A stretch of 64,000 bases of DNA from Craterostigma plantagineum (GCA_027422505.1 JAPQWV010000002.1:23910501-23974500); one strand, 5' to 3'. Counted from the stretch's first letter, positions 1-12,193 are shown. Notes: generated from the letters alone by a model not told the origin. A program made the numbers and translations.

Positions 1-295
1 TTACTCATGTCCCCTCCTCAATTCATCTTTACCATTACTCATTTACGCCTGGTCCCGCATTCACTATAATAATAACACTTAAAATCTACATGCTTTATGT
101 CTTAACACATAAGATCTCCACAGAAAATATGAAGTATTAGTAATGTTGCCGTAGCTCACCCTTGTTACCGATGAATCTTAGTGCCTCATGGGACGGATAT
201 GGTCTGTGCGTTAGGATTCGATGCCTTCGCGAAAAGAATGAATTTTTAAGATTTATTTTCTTTTTGGGTGATATTTGTTCTTTTAATTGCCTCAG
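1..295 (+). other. Intron of the SnRK1 alpha gene (3' part)
   Basis: No coding signal is seen here. The stretch is AT-rich and ends in a pyrimidine-rich acceptor (ttttaattgcctcag) directly before the SnRK1 terminal coding exon. It is therefore read as the downstream part of the last coding intron; the upstream exons lie outside the window. Confidence 0.6.
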
Positions 296-409
296 CTATA
301 CAAAACGCGTGAAGACAAGTATCTTCTTGATATCCAGCGAGTTCAGGGCCCGCAATTTCTCTTTCTCGAGCTTTCTGCTGCGTTTCTTGCTCAGCTTCGG
401 GTACTCTGA
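296..409 (+). CDS. KIN10: SnRK1 catalytic alpha subunit, terminal coding exon (partial gene)
   Basis: This is the last 37 codons plus TGA of a SNF1-related protein kinase 1 alpha subunit. The exon follows a clear acceptor (tgcctcag) and reads LYKTREDKYLLDIQRVQGPQ, then a hydrophobic end FLFLELSAAFLAQLRVL and stop. This is the very conserved C-terminus of plant KIN10/KIN11, part of the KA1-like regulatory region that contacts the beta and gamma subunits. In plants SnRK1 is the energy-stress kinase of cytosol and nucleus. The kinase domain is upstream of the window. The gene runs toward the AP2/ERF gene, tail to tail. The family assignment is strong; KIN10 versus KIN11 paralogue cannot be told from 37 residues. 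Confidence 0.85.
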   Translation, partial: LYKTREDKYLLDIQRVQGPQFLFLELSAAFLAQLRVL

Positions 410-1007
410 ATTCAGATATCAGTTTGAATTTGAAAAGCTGATATGATACTCAACTATATATAACTTGCTCCAAATGGCCGAAGAGCTAAGGTCACTACTG
501 TCTTTGCATCAGCAGAAAATCTGACATGTTCTAAATCTATAACTCAAGGCTTTATGTTTCTCTTTTAGTACCTTAGTACCCCCAAAGAGGTTGTTGATCT
601 GAAAGAAAAAACTGATGGTTAAGCATATCAGTTGAAGATGATTATTAAAGTTCCTACATTGTGCATTTGTGCTGTTGTACCTTGCTAGGTTTGGCTGTAT
701 TTCTGTATAAAAGATGTTTAGTTATCCGAATTTTCCTGTCTCATGATGAAAATATTGTTGTGCTTTTTAATTATCATAATAATGGTAAATCACTACTCTT
801 GAATTCTTGTGGGCTTGCACGAAGCTGTTTGTTTTCTGGATTTTTTGGTGAAAACCATACAATTTAACCTTCAGACAAAGCCAAATTCTTTGTATAAAGA
901 TTATATTTTTTGCAACTATAAGGAGAAGCAAGCAGTCTACAAAAGAGAAAACTGGACGTTTACATAGCAACATCACAAATTAAAAAAAAAAAAAATACAT
1001 CAAATCT
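410..1007 (+). other. 3' UTR and tail-to-tail spacer
   Basis: About 600 bp between the SnRK1 stop and the AP2/ERF stop. It contains T-rich and AT-rich sequence typical of a plant 3' UTR and a 14-nt A run at 982-995, which lies just past the end of the AP2/ERF gene on the other strand. No conserved protein is visible. The small ORFs on both strands look random. Confidence 0.45.
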
Positions 1008-2102
1008 TTATTGAACAAAACATATGGGCGCAAGATCAAGAGATCCCCACATTCCCAGTTCATCATTCTCGTCCCTCATCTCTACATCAACATCCTTAAC
1101 ATCGTTCTTCATTACCATAACCTCGCATTCTTGGATATCAGTATTTGTATTTCTACACGCATTTCTCAGCCTCGAAATCTGATCGTCTGCAGACCTATCG
1201 GTACTATTTCCGAGCTTCAACCTCAGATACTCATTTATCCCATTTACAGCATATAATGAAGCAGAAAATTTCCTCTCATAGCTCATCCTCTTCACAGCTT
1301 CTTCGCATACCATCATAGCCTCTTGGTCCTCTTGAACTATAGACCTCGATATCTCAGCAGCAATTTCGAAAGGCGAATATCCCATTACATTATTCGAACC
1401 CATTTCTTCAAGAAAATGGAAATCGTCCAAGGCTGTTTGATCTGCCATTAGGTCACTCTCCATTTGCAGACCATCTTCGCCACACTCTTCATCATTACAC
1501 TGTGAAGCCGACGACTGTTCAAAAGGCTGAACTTTATAGCAATCATCATCGATCGAACCACTTATCTCCTCCGTTAATCCGTAGAACTCATACGGGTCGG
1601 TGAGAAAACCCCCAAAATCATTATCTTCATTCTTATCAGAAGCACAGTCGCGATTATCCTCATTAGCATCAGTTGGGGAATTATTACTGTTCCTTGCATT
1701 CTTAATTCTGCTTATCAGTAGGTTTGTGATCTTCGAAGGAAGGACCGAAGGAACATTATCACCACCGTTCGACGACGGCGGCCAGAAATTGGTCCTCGTC
1801 TTTGACCCACGGAGGAGACAGGCGGCCTCGTCGTAGGCCCTCGCCGCCTCCTCGGCGGTGTCGAAGGTGCCCAACCAAACCCTAATCTTCTGTATCGTGT
1901 CCTTAATCTCCGCCACCCAACGGCCCGACGGCCTTTGCCTGACGCCGACGAATCTCTTCCTCGATCTTCGAACGCCGTCGCCCGGCGATGCTCCGTCGAG
2001 TGAATGGTGGGAGGTTTCTTTTCGAGGGTGGTTGTTTGAATTATGGCCGCGGTGATTGAGGAGATCAATTTGATCATCAAAACTCTTTCTTTTTCGAGCC
2101 AT
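1008..2102 (-). CDS. AP2/ERF transcription factor, ERN1/RAP2-11-like
   Basis: Intronless 364-residue protein with a single AP2 domain at about residues 51-107. The YRG element ([18 protein letters not shown]) and the RAYD element ([14 protein letters not shown]) are both intact, ending TRTNFWPP. A basic segment MARKRK and RRSRKR before the domain could act as a nuclear signal. The domain sequence, with [20 protein letters not shown], places it with the RAP2-11/ERN subgroup, DNA-binding regulators of the nucleus. In legumes ERN proteins act in nodulation and RAP2-11 in low-potassium signalling; the role here is not known. The C-terminal half is acidic (DDDC, EECGEDG), fitting an activation region. 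The first ATG after a TG-repeat leader is used. The stop TAA overlaps an AATAAA, so the 3' UTR may be short or another signal is used. Confidence 0.9.
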   Translation of the reverse strand: MARKRKSFDDQIDLLNHRGHNSNNHPRKETSHHSLDGASPGDGVRRSRKRFVGVRQRPSGRWVAEIKDTIQKIRVWLGTFDTAEEAARAYDEAACLLRGSKTRTNFWPPSSNGGDNVPSVLPSKITNLLISRIKNARNSNNSPTDANEDNRDCASDKNEDNDFGGFLTDPYEFYGLTEEISGSIDDDCYKVQPFEQSSASQCNDEECGEDGLQMESDLMADQTALDDFHFLEEMGSNNVMGYSPFEIAAEISRSIVQEDQEAMMVCEEAVKRMSYERKFSASLYAVNGINEYLRLKLGNSTDRSADDQISRLRNACRNTNTDIQECEVMVMKNDVKDVDVEMRDENDELGMWGSLDLAPICFVQ

Positions 2103-2103
2103 T

Positions 2104-2119
2104 TGTGTGTGTGTGTGTT
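2104..2119 (-). repeat. (TG)8 microsatellite in the AP2/ERF leader
   Basis: Eight TG units lie directly upstream of the AP2/ERF start codon, so the minus-strand mRNA leader carries a CA repeat adjoining the ATG context. Such a tract is length-variable and a natural marker. Confidence 0.8.
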
Positions 2120-2177
2120 GCTCTTTGTTGGTTCGAGTGTTGTGTTTGTGTATGAGATGTTGAACACATTGTGTTGC

Positions 2178-2185
2178 TTTATATA
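2178..2185 (-). promoter_or_regulatory. TATA box of the AP2/ERF gene
   Basis: On the minus strand the sequence reads CTATATAAAGC, about 76 bp upstream of the AP2/ERF ATG. The motif and spacing suit a plant TATA box with a short 5' UTR that contains the TG repeat. Inference from motif and position only. Confidence 0.55.
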
Positions 2186-2189
2186 GATA

Positions 2190-3606
2190 GAATTTTAAGA
2201 GTTGAAATGGTCTTTTGTTTGAATTCTATTTACACCTTGTCTATGTGTTTGCTTGTGGACTTTTGAGAGAGAGAGAGGGGTTAATAAAATTGGGGAAACT
2301 ATACTATATGTATTTTTTTTCAGCGAAATATGCATACATAGTATTATGAAAATCCTCAAATTATGTTTAATTTTACGTGAATTTGGACTTCATTCAGATT
2401 ATATAGGACGGTCACGACTTATGCAGCACAAATCATCTTAACATTTATGTATCGTTCTAACTCCACACGGACTACGATATTGAAGATGCCCAAGTATGAT
2501 AGAACCTTTAAACTTAGAAATATTTTAAGCTCGACTATTTGACGTTATGTATTATGTACGCTGAATTGGCCAAAAATAAAAATATGACTAAATAAAATAA
2601 AATTTATGAGAGTTTGAGTTGGGAATACTTAGAAGAAATCATCAACCTTGGAAAAGGATTTCTTGTATCTTAACTCTTATCCTTTTGCGTTGCATGCACA
2701 ATGTGAAAGGGAAGTAGAATAGAAAAGGAATGATCCAAAGATAAATTTCTAGGCCAAGAAGGTGAATGTGACGTTATTACCTCTCAGCCAATGGCAATGA
2801 CCTTTGAGTTTGTATTATTTCGATCATTTCAACATCAGAAATACCATAATGAAAGATGAAAAAAAGAAAGGATATAGTTAATTAATCAGTGTGAACCTCT
2901 AGTTTTTCTTTCTTTTTTTATTAACCGAACAAAAACCAATTTTCGTCTTTAATGACTTGTTATTCTTTGTAAGTCGATTTTTACAAAGGCAGAATTAAAT
3001 AACTCTTAGTTAATGATGTTGACTGGCAGACCAAAGGCACTAATATCAGATATACTTCTAAAAAGAACAAAATAAACGACAGATTAGTAGTTTCTAATTC
3101 TGCCAAAACATACATTGTTTCGTTTTGTCACGATGGTCCTTAATCTCATCGAAGTTGTAAAAACTTGTAATCAAAGGCCAAGACCAATAGACTAATTTTC
3201 AAAATAGTAAATCATTATTTAAACGGTTAAATCTTATTACAGAATAATGACGTTCTTTGTCACTAATTAATATATTATCCAAGTAAAGACAATTTGAGAA
3301 TATTACAAGACAAACACTACTAAACAAAGAATTATTCATCGTAATCGCTCCACGTGGAGGACTAAGACACAACCAATGTTCTCTCTCAAACTAAACGTAA
3401 CATGCAAGAAGATAAATACAAAGCATTGGTCGCATCATTTATAACTACTAGATATATAACTAATTGACTTGGAATCGAATGCTACACTTTACATATATTA
3501 ATAACAACAATCATCCCAATTAATACAAACTCCCATATGTTCCACTGCTATAGCCCAAAAGTTTTTCATACTAAAGATTAAATCTCATGCAAGAATTTTA
3601 TTTTTT
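2190..3606. other. Intergenic region (AP2/ERF promoter side; 3' flank of the CSC1-like gene)
   Basis: AT-rich DNA with no open frame showing protein similarity. It lies upstream of the AP2/ERF gene and downstream of the CSC1-like gene, both minus strand, so it should hold the former's promoter and the latter's 3' UTR. The one obvious regulatory motif is the G-box palindrome at 3348-3359. Confidence 0.5.
3348..3359. promoter_or_regulatory. G-box in a 12-bp palindrome
   Basis: CTCCACGTGGAG is a perfect palindrome centred on CACGTG, the core bound by plant bHLH and bZIP factors. It sits about 1.25 kb upstream of the AP2/ERF start and 250 bp past the CSC1-like stop, so which gene it serves, if any, is unclear. 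Confidence 0.35.
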
Positions 3607-6600
3607 TTAATTCAAACTATAATTATTACCATAGAGTAGAGGGGATGTACTACTTTCCCCAATAGTCCCCGAGTAGCCGGCGGGCCCCATCGCGGGATCT
3701 CGATAGGCGTTCGAAAGCCTCTCGTAAAAGGACGAAATCTCGGGGTCGTTCTGGTCGAACCTGTCTCTATTTATCATGCACTGTAATAACGAAAAAACAA
3801 AAAACCGATTGAAATATTCATTTCGACGATTCGCATTTTTTAGGATAAAAAAGTCGACCTTTTCTTTTTTTACTTACCTCGGCCGGATAACCTTTGAAAG
3901 TAGGTAAGAATCGCCTTCGGCAATAACTGTTGAATATTAGGGTGAGAATTGGGAGTGGAATCGTAAGGCTAGACGCTAAGGGCACTTTCTTCAGGCCGAA
4001 AATCCCGACGGCGATGACGTGCATTAGTATTAGCGAAAATATAGTCGCGTCGTGCACAACGGGCCAGAACTTCCCACCCGTGTCGAACTTGGGAGCGTAG
4101 ACGTTAAGTATCTGCTTTTCCAAAAAAAAAAGTAAGCATCGTAAAATGAATAAATTGATGTCTGTGTTTGTACTGAATGATCACTTCACCTAACAGCTTA
4201 AGTCTCTTAGAGTGTACTTTTTTTTTAATCTTATGTATTACATTCCAGCACGCATCCCTCACGTCTAGACTGCTTTTTTTATTATCTAACATCAGACGTG
4301 TAATTTTCCTTAAATGGGTGGTAGCGAGGAATCATACGCAATGATGCTCTGACCCGAAGCTCTAATACCATGTCGAATTATCATTTCACATAAAAGATTA
4401 AACTTATATGGAGTGTATCATTTTTTTAGTTATGCTATATACATCGGATATGCCCCTCACGTTGAGGATGATTTCCTAATTATCTAACCTTAAATGTGTA
4501 ACTTTTGTGAAAGGGGTTATCATGATTTCTTAATTTCTAACCCTAAATGTGTAATTTTTTTTAAAAGGGCTATCCTGATCATTCGCACTCATGACCTCTT
4601 TTGTCCCAAAGCTCTACTTACCATGCTCTGGAGACTGTGTAACTTTTTTTTATTAAATTTTTTTTCACATATCCAACAGTTTAAGCGAATCGCCTGACCT
4701 GATTGCGGTAGATGATGTACCCGAAGAAGTAGTAGATCAAGACGAAAGGGAGTATTAAGGGCGCAAGGAAGAAGTAAACAATCCCGAGAAGGCCGAAGAA
4801 GAGTATCCTAGGAATCTCTTTATGGTAAGGATTCGAAGGGACTTCGAACTCCTCCTCGGCGGAAAACGAGGCACATCCAAACCATCCCCTAAACCGCTGC
4901 CAGGCGAGATTTTTCACCCTGAGAAGCTCCGACGAGAACGTCTTCGTCCATCCCGACGTCACGACGTACGCTATGAAGAACGAAGCCTTGAAAAAAAAAC
5001 GTCGAGCGATTTATTACGAAAAAATTCAAAGTACGCACGAGGATCTGAATATAGCATGTAATAGACATACCTGTGCGGGCACGGCCACGGCTAAAAGTTC
5101 GGGAATTTTTTTAGGCTCGAGAAGGACGTCCGCCCTGTAGAGCGCCGAGCCCGACAACACGTTCGCAAAGAATACGTTCCACACGGTGAACCATAGGACC
5201 TTAATGCACGCGCTCTTTTCGATCTGACTGAGTGCTATGTACCCTTGAATGGAGGAAAGTACGAACATGGCCGGAGGGATAAGAGATAAGAACATCTCGA
5301 GAATCAAGCTCGGGACATAACCAGTGATCAGTTGGCTGACAACTTTCCTGCAACGATTGTATTAATGGCATTATTTATGTCCCAAGTTCGAAAACTATCT
5401 CCATACATCTTTATTAGCAACCTCATTTTTAGTCATGTATATTTGGGGGAGTGGCATTTCGATGGGATATAAGTTAACCAATGTCAATTTTAGGACAAAA
5501 CGTTTCGAAGTTGTAGCAATTTAAGGACACCTAAATTAAATGTTGCAATTTCAGGATAATATGTTTCAATATTGAAGCAAATTAAAACTTATGGTTCTCA
5601 AAAGTGTTCAATTTGAAACACACTGTCCTAAAATTGCATCCACTTTATTTAGGTGTCCATATAACCCCACTACCCCTAATATACACTAGGACACCTTGCA
5701 CACTCAAATGTGCGTGCTAGAATATATATAAATAAAATATATTAAATTTATTTTTATTTTATATATTTAATTGGGAATTATAATTTAAATATATATATTA
5801 TAAGATTAAAGATATAATAATCAACAAAAAATATAAATAGCTAAATATAGTAAATAGAGTTAGTGGGTGCTTTTTTTAATTTTATTATTAATTTTTTTGG
5901 TGAAGTTGACAGACCAAATTTAATCTAACCCCTCACCTTTAATAAAATAGAATAGATGATCAAGAATAATTAAGACATAAAGAGAAGCCTGGTTTGCAAT
6001 TTTAGGATAATAAGTTTCAAAATTGAAGCAATTTAAAACTTTATGTCCTCAAGGTGCTTCAACTTTGAAACATGTTGTCCTAAACTTGCTATCGTTTATA
6101 CTTAGGCGTTCTTATAACGCCGCCACTCCTAATCTACATGGCCCAAAAAAAAATAAAATTTAAGCACGATAGCAACGACTGATATATGAAAACGGGCCGG
6201 CGAAAAAAATAACTAACTTACAAAGTCAGTATGCCCTTCAAGAAAGGGAACAAAGCCTCCAACTGATCCAAGTGCGTCAGGCCTTGCACGAGGAAGACGG
6301 GCACAAGGAAAAGCACGGTAATAATAAAGCACGAAAGTATTACGAAGATATTGCTTATCCATCTCTTGAAGAACGACGCGGAGAAGAAAGGCCAGTAAAC
6401 ATCCTCTGGGTCGGGCGCTCTCTCAGTAAGCCACTCGTTGGGCTTAACGCCTTGTTGGACATTCGTAACTACTGCTGCGGTGAACCTCGACTTGAAAGAT
6501 ACAAACGCTGCAGCCACTTCCTATCAATGTTAGAAATACGAACTATGATGTTAGAAAAAATTAAGATGAACTACCATCTTCACATGCGAAAGAAAGTTAT

Positions 6601-7894
6601 AACCTTCCCAGCTATAGAAGATCGCTCGTTCTTCACGTTGCCTTCGACGTGCTCCAACTTCCTTTCGTAATGATCGACGAGATTCACTTTTCGTCTGCAA
6701 AATCCCAGACAACAGCACGGCCTTTCGTGTCTTTCTCGAGAACCCTTTTTCGATTTTTCACGGTTGAGTTTCTTGTACACCTTGTTTGCCTTGGTCTGAG
6801 AAACAGAAAGTATAGAACAACAAGCTCTTTTGAGTCTGCCTACGTAAAGAACTTACTGTAACGAAATTGATAGGTTTACAATTCGCTTACGACGAGCCCT
6901 TTGAGTTTGTTTGTGCGACGAACGACGCTGTGCGAAAGGTACGTCGAGGGATAATACTCAGTGAAAAAGCGCTCGACGCTTTCGCCGAATGTTTTCCCAG
7001 GCGAGGGAGGAATACTTCGAACTAAGACGGTGAATTGACCGGGCTTAGGCTTTGAGGAATAGAAGTAACCGATCCTTTTCGATGCAATGTAGTCGTATTC
7101 CTACGTGGGAAAATATTCGATAATATCTTCCACGAATAAGAATATCGAGCAAGAAAAATAGTTAAATGGCATACTTACGTAGTAAAGAAGGTAGCAAACC
7201 ACAGCTGTGAAAATGCATATAGCAGCATAATGTATCCATAACCTTCAGGACAAGAACTTACGCTTAGGAGTTAAGACAGAAAGAAATCGGCGAAAAACTA
7301 CGAAAAAAGGGATAAAATGCAAAATTCACCTTTTCGAACCATCGTCGACGTTCGATATGCTGAACGTTTCGAGCGATTTGTTCGGCAAATCGGTGAAGTC
7401 GATTTGCAACTGATTTCCCATGTAATTAAATGGAAGAAGGACAAGGATCCCAACAAACACAGCAAACTGAAATATCCTCAGCCTATCAATCAAGGAAAGG
7501 ACAATGTAGTAAATATCGAAGCTGTCTAGTCTAAATCTGCTTGGAAACATACAGTGAAAAGCAGCAAAATTGGATCTTTTTAGCTAATAATCAAATAAAT
7601 GAATTCCACTGACCAGAATGTAAAAATGCGTATGAATACCACAGCATCGAGCCCAGAGTTTTCCAAGATCTCATCCTCAGTGAGCTTCCATGCTTTTTTA
7701 ACCCATGTAAGAGAAGGCATACAACTTCTCCTCCCTCTAAATTCATCTTCGTGGAATTTCTCATCAGCTACCAAGCGTGGAATATAGAGCTCAGCATTGC
7801 TCGGCCGATTTCTCAGATAAGAATAGAGAGTGAAACACAGCAAACATAGAGCAACATTTATGCCGACCGAAGTCAAAAGCGCGGAAAGAATCAT
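3607..7894 (-). CDS. HYP1: CSC1-like protein HYP1 (OSCA2-type hyperosmolality-gated cation channel)
   Basis: Ten exons can be placed by GT/AG junctions: 7894-7610, 7466-7330, 7242-7179, 7100-6891, 6795-6604, 6520-6222, 5347-5071, 4986-4699, 4111-3878 and 3780-3607. They sum to 2160 nt, an open frame of 719 codons plus TAA, close to the roughly 700 residues of Arabidopsis HYP1. The N-terminus [16 protein letters not shown] is the first membrane segment. The next blocks are LLPFNYMG, the cytosolic RNA-recognition-like loop with VDHYERKLE, then SFFKRWISN and the membrane core ([50 protein letters not shown]). OSCA/TMEM63 proteins are dimeric plasma-membrane channels opened by membrane tension or osmotic shock. 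No exon is broken, so the gene looks functional. The donor of exon 1 (gtggaa) is the weakest junction. Confidence 0.9.
5483..6141. repeat. Foldback repeats within intron 6 of the CSC1-like gene
   Basis: Intron 6 (5348-6221) is by far the longest of the gene. Two similar segments, about 5553-5690 and 5995-6141, each start TGCAATTT(T/C)AGGATAATA and carry the inverse, TGTCCTAAA, some 70-90 bp later. Each can fold into a hairpin. A weaker relative lies at 5483-5530. They flank an AT-rich core of about 300 bp. This looks like one or two small inverted-repeat elements that enlarged the intron; no TSD was resolved. Confidence 0.5.
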
Positions 7895-8576
7895 TCTTCA
7901 GGAAAAATCTCAATGCCACCGAGTCTCAAAGCCTCAATTTCAGTACGAACCTCTCAGCTTGATACAATAATCTACCAAAATATAAGCACAAATTCACCAA
8001 CCCATCCATTGCTTTTTTTTTTAAAGTAACAAAAGCGAGTGGGCTATCAGTAACAACTTCACAAAACTCTAGACGAAGATCGAATTAAAAAAATTGGATA
8101 GCATGGTCTGCGATTACCAAGAAAAAAAAGAAAGAAAAATACCCAAGTCCACGAACTCTATCAAGAACACAAGTACGTTATAGCCCAGTTTCCAGCTTAG
8201 GGATGATTTTATCATGTAAAAGAATATGATTCAAGGGTAACAAACAAATGAGAACATGGAACTTCTACTTGTGCAATATTAAGGAATCAAAATCAAAGTC
8301 AAAGTGTCATCGCCCTCTGCAGAAACGCACGTCCGATGGAAATAATTATACCCTCAACCACAAGCGTTCGAGCGAGCAGCTCACTCTTGCAAACTACTAA
8401 TTTAAGCCCAATTAAATGGGCCAAAAAAGATAAGCCCACTTATTGGGCTTTAACTCTCTATCCCAATACGCTTAATTATCCGAGTCACGCTCTGCCGACT
8501 CTTAACAGGTGTCAGTTGTCAAATATATAAGAATCAACAGCGTGAAGGGAAGGAGAAGATTGAACACAGTTGCCTA
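7895..8576 (-). promoter_or_regulatory. Upstream region of the CSC1-like gene
   Basis: This 680-bp stretch lies 5' of the CSC1-like start codon and ends at the Tourist-like MITE. No gene is visible. It must hold the 5' UTR and promoter, but I could not single out a convincing TATA box. The only ORF longer than 60 codons (8336-8530, +) shows no recognisable protein feature. Confidence 0.35.
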
Positions 8577-8579
8577 TTA

Positions 8580-8920
8580 GGGCTCGTTTGATATCAGTGT
8601 TTAGGGTTTACATGGGTATAAGTTATTTGTTTATAGCTATACAAGAATTTTGTTGATTTGTGTGTATTAATTATTTGTGTAATGTTATAAATTGTGTTTG
8701 ATAGATGTGTTTGAGATGTGTATAGGTGTGTATGGATTAGTGATACACACCCCATAACCACCTTAGAGGTGGGTATGGGTATACAAAGCCTATAACTAAA
8801 AACCTTGTAATAGACGTGTATAGCCATACAAGGCATGTATAGCTATACACAGATATCAAACACGACACAACTTATTCATACACATCCTATACACACCCAT
8901 ACACACTTATCAAACGAGAC
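8580..8920. mobile_element. Tourist-like (PIF/Harbinger) MITE, copy 1
   Basis: The left end GGGCTCGTTTGATATC is mirrored at the right by ATCAAACGAGAC, giving terminal inverted repeats, and TTA stands directly outside the left end (8577-8579). The about 340-bp body has no ORF of interest and is rich in TGTGTAT-type repeats whose complements recur in the right half (ATACACACCC), so it could fold on itself. A 3-bp TTA duplication and such ends fit PIF/Harbinger MITEs. The right terminal 70 bp recur at 60855-60939, where the element ends in GAGCCC followed by TTA. The right TIR of this copy is mutated. Confidence 0.7.
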
Positions 8921-8940
8921 ATAGGAGCCCTGCGACATAC

Positions 8941-9670
8941 TCTAACCCCGGTAATCATCCGATCGCCCTATGCTGCGTGAAGCAGATGTTAAAAGCCTCT
9001 GCACAAATAAGAATAAATAGGGGGACAACGGATCTCCTTGGCATAAACCCCTCTCCGGAGTAATACTACCGAATTGGGATCCGTTTAACATAAAAGAATA
9101 CCGGATAAGAGAGATACATCGCATGAGTAACGCAATAAAGTCAACATCGAAACCCAAATGAGACAAAACCTGCTTAAAAAATGGCCACTCGACCCGATCA
9201 TATGCCTTACTCTTGTCAAGCTTCAGAGCCAATAAACCCTCACATCCACTGCGTTTCTATCTTATGGCATGGTCAATCTCAAAGGCAATAAGTACGTTAT
9301 CAGTGATAAGACGATTAGGAATAAACGCAGATTTCTTGGGGAGATGATCATATTCATAAATTGCTTGAGACGATTAGTGACACACTTCGAGGCTATGCGA
9401 TATAAAACAGTACACAAGCTAATAGGCCGAAATTGGGTCAGGTCTTCAGGTCTCCAGGTGACTTAAAGGGAAACATACCCGGGAGAGCGTTTTGAATATC
9501 ATCAATAGTATACTGCCGAAGAAGGGCTTCATTCATCGCATCCGTGACTCTAGGAGTGATTGCTCGGGTGGCAGCCTCGATATCAAGCACCGACGGGTTT
9601 TGAGATGCAAACAGTCCCGTAAATAATTAGAAATTGCCCGCTCAATGTCACTCGTTCGCTCGCACATACC
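8941..9670 (-). pseudogene. LINE (plant L1-type) reverse transcriptase, 3'-truncated downstream half
   Basis: Minus-strand translation gives RT motifs of plant L1 elements: [33 protein letters not shown] and [15 protein letters not shown]. Upstream, another frame shows the spacer before the RT (ITPRVTDAMNEALLRQY), so at least one frameshift and several stops are present. The sequence stops after [10 protein letters not shown], before the FADD catalytic motif, and the 3' half of ORF2, UTR and poly(A) are absent. The left break lies about 20 bp from a MITE end. The upstream half of this same LINE continues at 31599 across the inserted Gypsy element; position 9670 is the insertion point. Confidence 0.8.
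9666..9670. repeat. Target site duplication (atacc), left copy
   Basis: ATACC directly precedes the outer 5' LTR and recurs directly after the 3' LTR at 31599-31603. It marks the integration of the outer Gypsy into the LINE ORF2. Confidence 0.9.
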
Positions 9671-12179
9671 TGTAATACCCGCAAAAATCTAAAGCGGGAT
9701 TACGTTATGAAATTTCAAGAAAATTTATGAAGAAAATGTTAGGAATAAAATTCCTAAGAAATATTTATGAACGAAAGTTCGGATGAAACTAAAATAATAA
9801 GATATTCCCGAAAAATATTCGAACGGGCCCAAATAATATCTAACCTAAGTAATTCGGCCCAACTTAATATAAATTTGATAATTAGTAGGTGCGGAAATAA
9901 TATGGCCCAAGGTTTTCATTTGGCCCAAATGATTTAGAAATAATAATAAAAAGACATTCCTTAATTAGGAGGGAAAGCCACATACGTGTTTGATCACCTT
10001 ATAACACTAGGGTGAAAGCTATCATTATAAAGAAACACCTAAAGATAATAATAGGGTTAGTTACGTGGGCTATATCTAGTTTAAAACTTAGGTCCAAGGG
10101 TTACGTAAAGTTACTTAGGCCATGGGACAAAAATAAAGATAACTAACTTGTCACATCGTTTCTTTTCTTTCAAGGGGAGTAGTATATATCCAATACATTA
10201 ATAGATAAATCTCCCATTTAGCGAAGAGAGAGAAAGCAACGAAAGCATAAGAAAATTGTAACCTCAACCCTCGTAAACAATTCAAAGGAGGTGAAATAGA
10301 AGAGGTAAATATTCTGTCCGATACTCTCTGTATAGAATATGATTATATAATTGTTTAACTTGCGCAATTAGAGATTAGGTTATTTAAGTTTGTGGAATGG
10401 TTATGAGGTCTACTTGATCTTAATATGTTTTAGGAATGAAGTATATAATGTTTCGTGGATAATAAGCGAGTTGGCAATACAGAATTTCAAAGTAGCCATG
10501 TTAAACAAATTCTGGATTACTAAATGAATAAGCTTCGACATTCCCTTAGGTTTTAAAAGTTCCTGATATTCTATTTTATTCAGATATTTCTCGGCAATAA
10601 TATGTTATTAGCACTTAGGACCTATTAATGAATATGATATATTAATGATGGTTGAATTTAGGGTACCGCATTCTGGGATAGAAATAATTTTCGAAGCTGT
10701 GATTCTAATGATATATGAATCTCTACTTTTAGGGTTTTCTGAAAGAATCGCTGTTTCTGAAGGAAACGGGCGATTTGTGAGTTAAGCAATCGGGCGAAAT
10801 CACCTTCGATCGATTAAGGAATTCGCCGAATTAAGAATCGGCCGATAGTAAAATCGCCGAAGTTAAAATCGGGCGTTGACTCGATTCTGACCACAAATGG
10901 GGCGATTTAGTGTAAATCTTAGAATATTATAATCACATTCGGTCGATTGAAGAATTCGCCGAACTAAGCTTTTGGGCGATCCAACATACTTCCAAATCCG
11001 GGTGAACTAGTTGAGTGGGTTGACCGTTGACTGTTGAATCCAATATATAAATATAATTATCTTATACCAGTATAGTTTGAAAATTTGCACATGTACTGAT
11101 AACATTATTATGTTAAGAGGATCGATATTTAGGGACTACATCAGACCTCTTATTTGACGATAGCGGGAGGACAGGTAGGTGGATCATCCATCTACAATGC
11201 GTAAACAAAAATGTGATTTATGTGCTTTTATGTGATTCGATGATTTCCGTTTTACGTGATCTATGTCTTTTACGTGTTTTACGGACATTTCATGCGAACC
11301 ATGTTTTTATGTGTTATCACGATTATATGCATGGCACGTGCATATCACGTCAGATTGAGAGATGGTTTCCACCGTATTGAGACGGTGATGATTCGACGTA
11401 AGCGAGCGGGGTAGATTGAGGATATTTATGACCTATTATTTGAGGTTGGGCTCGCCGATTACCTGGTGGAGACAGACGTGATCGATCTGTCTACTCGAAC
11501 TTGGTCAATTCGAGGTGCATACCGCCAGTTGAGATACGAGTGTTATCACCGGGCGTTACTGCCCATAATTTATTGTGGAAGAGATGACCTGGTAGGTGAC
11601 CATTGACGTGATTGATCAGTGCACTACCGGTGTAGCTTACCGCTGATTACGGGTGTTATCGCCCATGATTTATTGATACGGGTGTAATCACCCAATTACG
11701 GGTGGAATCACGTGACCACATGTTTATTGCGCGTGTGAGCCTGACCTAGGGCCCTGTGTTGTAAGATATGTGATAGGATGTGCAAAAAGAAAGAGTGTGC
11801 ATTGATATGCGAAATATGGGGATTGGGGTTGACTGCACACTTGCATAGATGCATTTTATTCACCTACTGGACAAAATTGCTCAGTGTTTACGTGTTGTAG
11901 GTACTGGGTCTGACGCTGCTATGCGTCAAGGCTGAGGCGGCTGGTGGCGGTGCTCCACGGACTTTTGAGGGCGGAGCGGTACATGGATGCGACCTGTGGA
12001 GCGATGTTAGGGTTTTGTTCTTTTGACATTTTGGGGCTATGCCCTATGTATAGTCTTGACTATGTAGACGATATTATGTTGTAATATATTTTATTCTAGG
12101 AAAAATGTTAGACGGGCCTTACGCGGCTTACGCTGCGGAAATCCGCCACTAACCTTACTTGAAAATGAGGGTAGCTACA
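9671..12179 (+). repeat. 5' LTR of the outer Gypsy element
   Basis: 2509 bp, TG...CA ended. It aligns along its length with 29057-31598. The middle (about 10790-10990) carries repeated CGCCGAA/GGGCGAT words, and the later part holds short repeats of GGTGTTATCACC-like sequence. No long ORF. The LTR is unusually long for an element with such a short internal region. Confidence 0.9.
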
Positions 12180-12181
12180 GG

Positions 12182-12193
12182 TGGTATCAGAGC
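12182..12193 (+). other. Primer binding site, initiator tRNA-Met type
   Basis: TGGTATCAGAGC lies two bases after the 5' LTR end and complements the 3' end of plant initiator tRNA-Met, the usual minus-strand primer of many plant LTR elements. Confidence 0.9.

Noticed and set aside
162..446. 94-codon ORF on the + strand
   Set aside because: It covers the SnRK1 intron and exon in the wrong frame; the true exon frame is 296-409.
569..622. Possible terminal exon (acceptor then an 18-codon open frame ending in TAA)
   Set aside because: The SnRK1 alpha frame already ends at 407-409 with its known C-terminus, so this lies in the 3' UTR; the short frame has no support.
1715..2167. 150-codon ORF on the minus strand
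   Set aside because: Out-of-frame shadow of the AP2 domain region, Arg-rich and without a domain.
8594..8836. 80-codon minus-strand ORF
   Set aside because: Lies wholly within the Tourist-like MITE; His/Thr-rich from TGTGTAT repeats.
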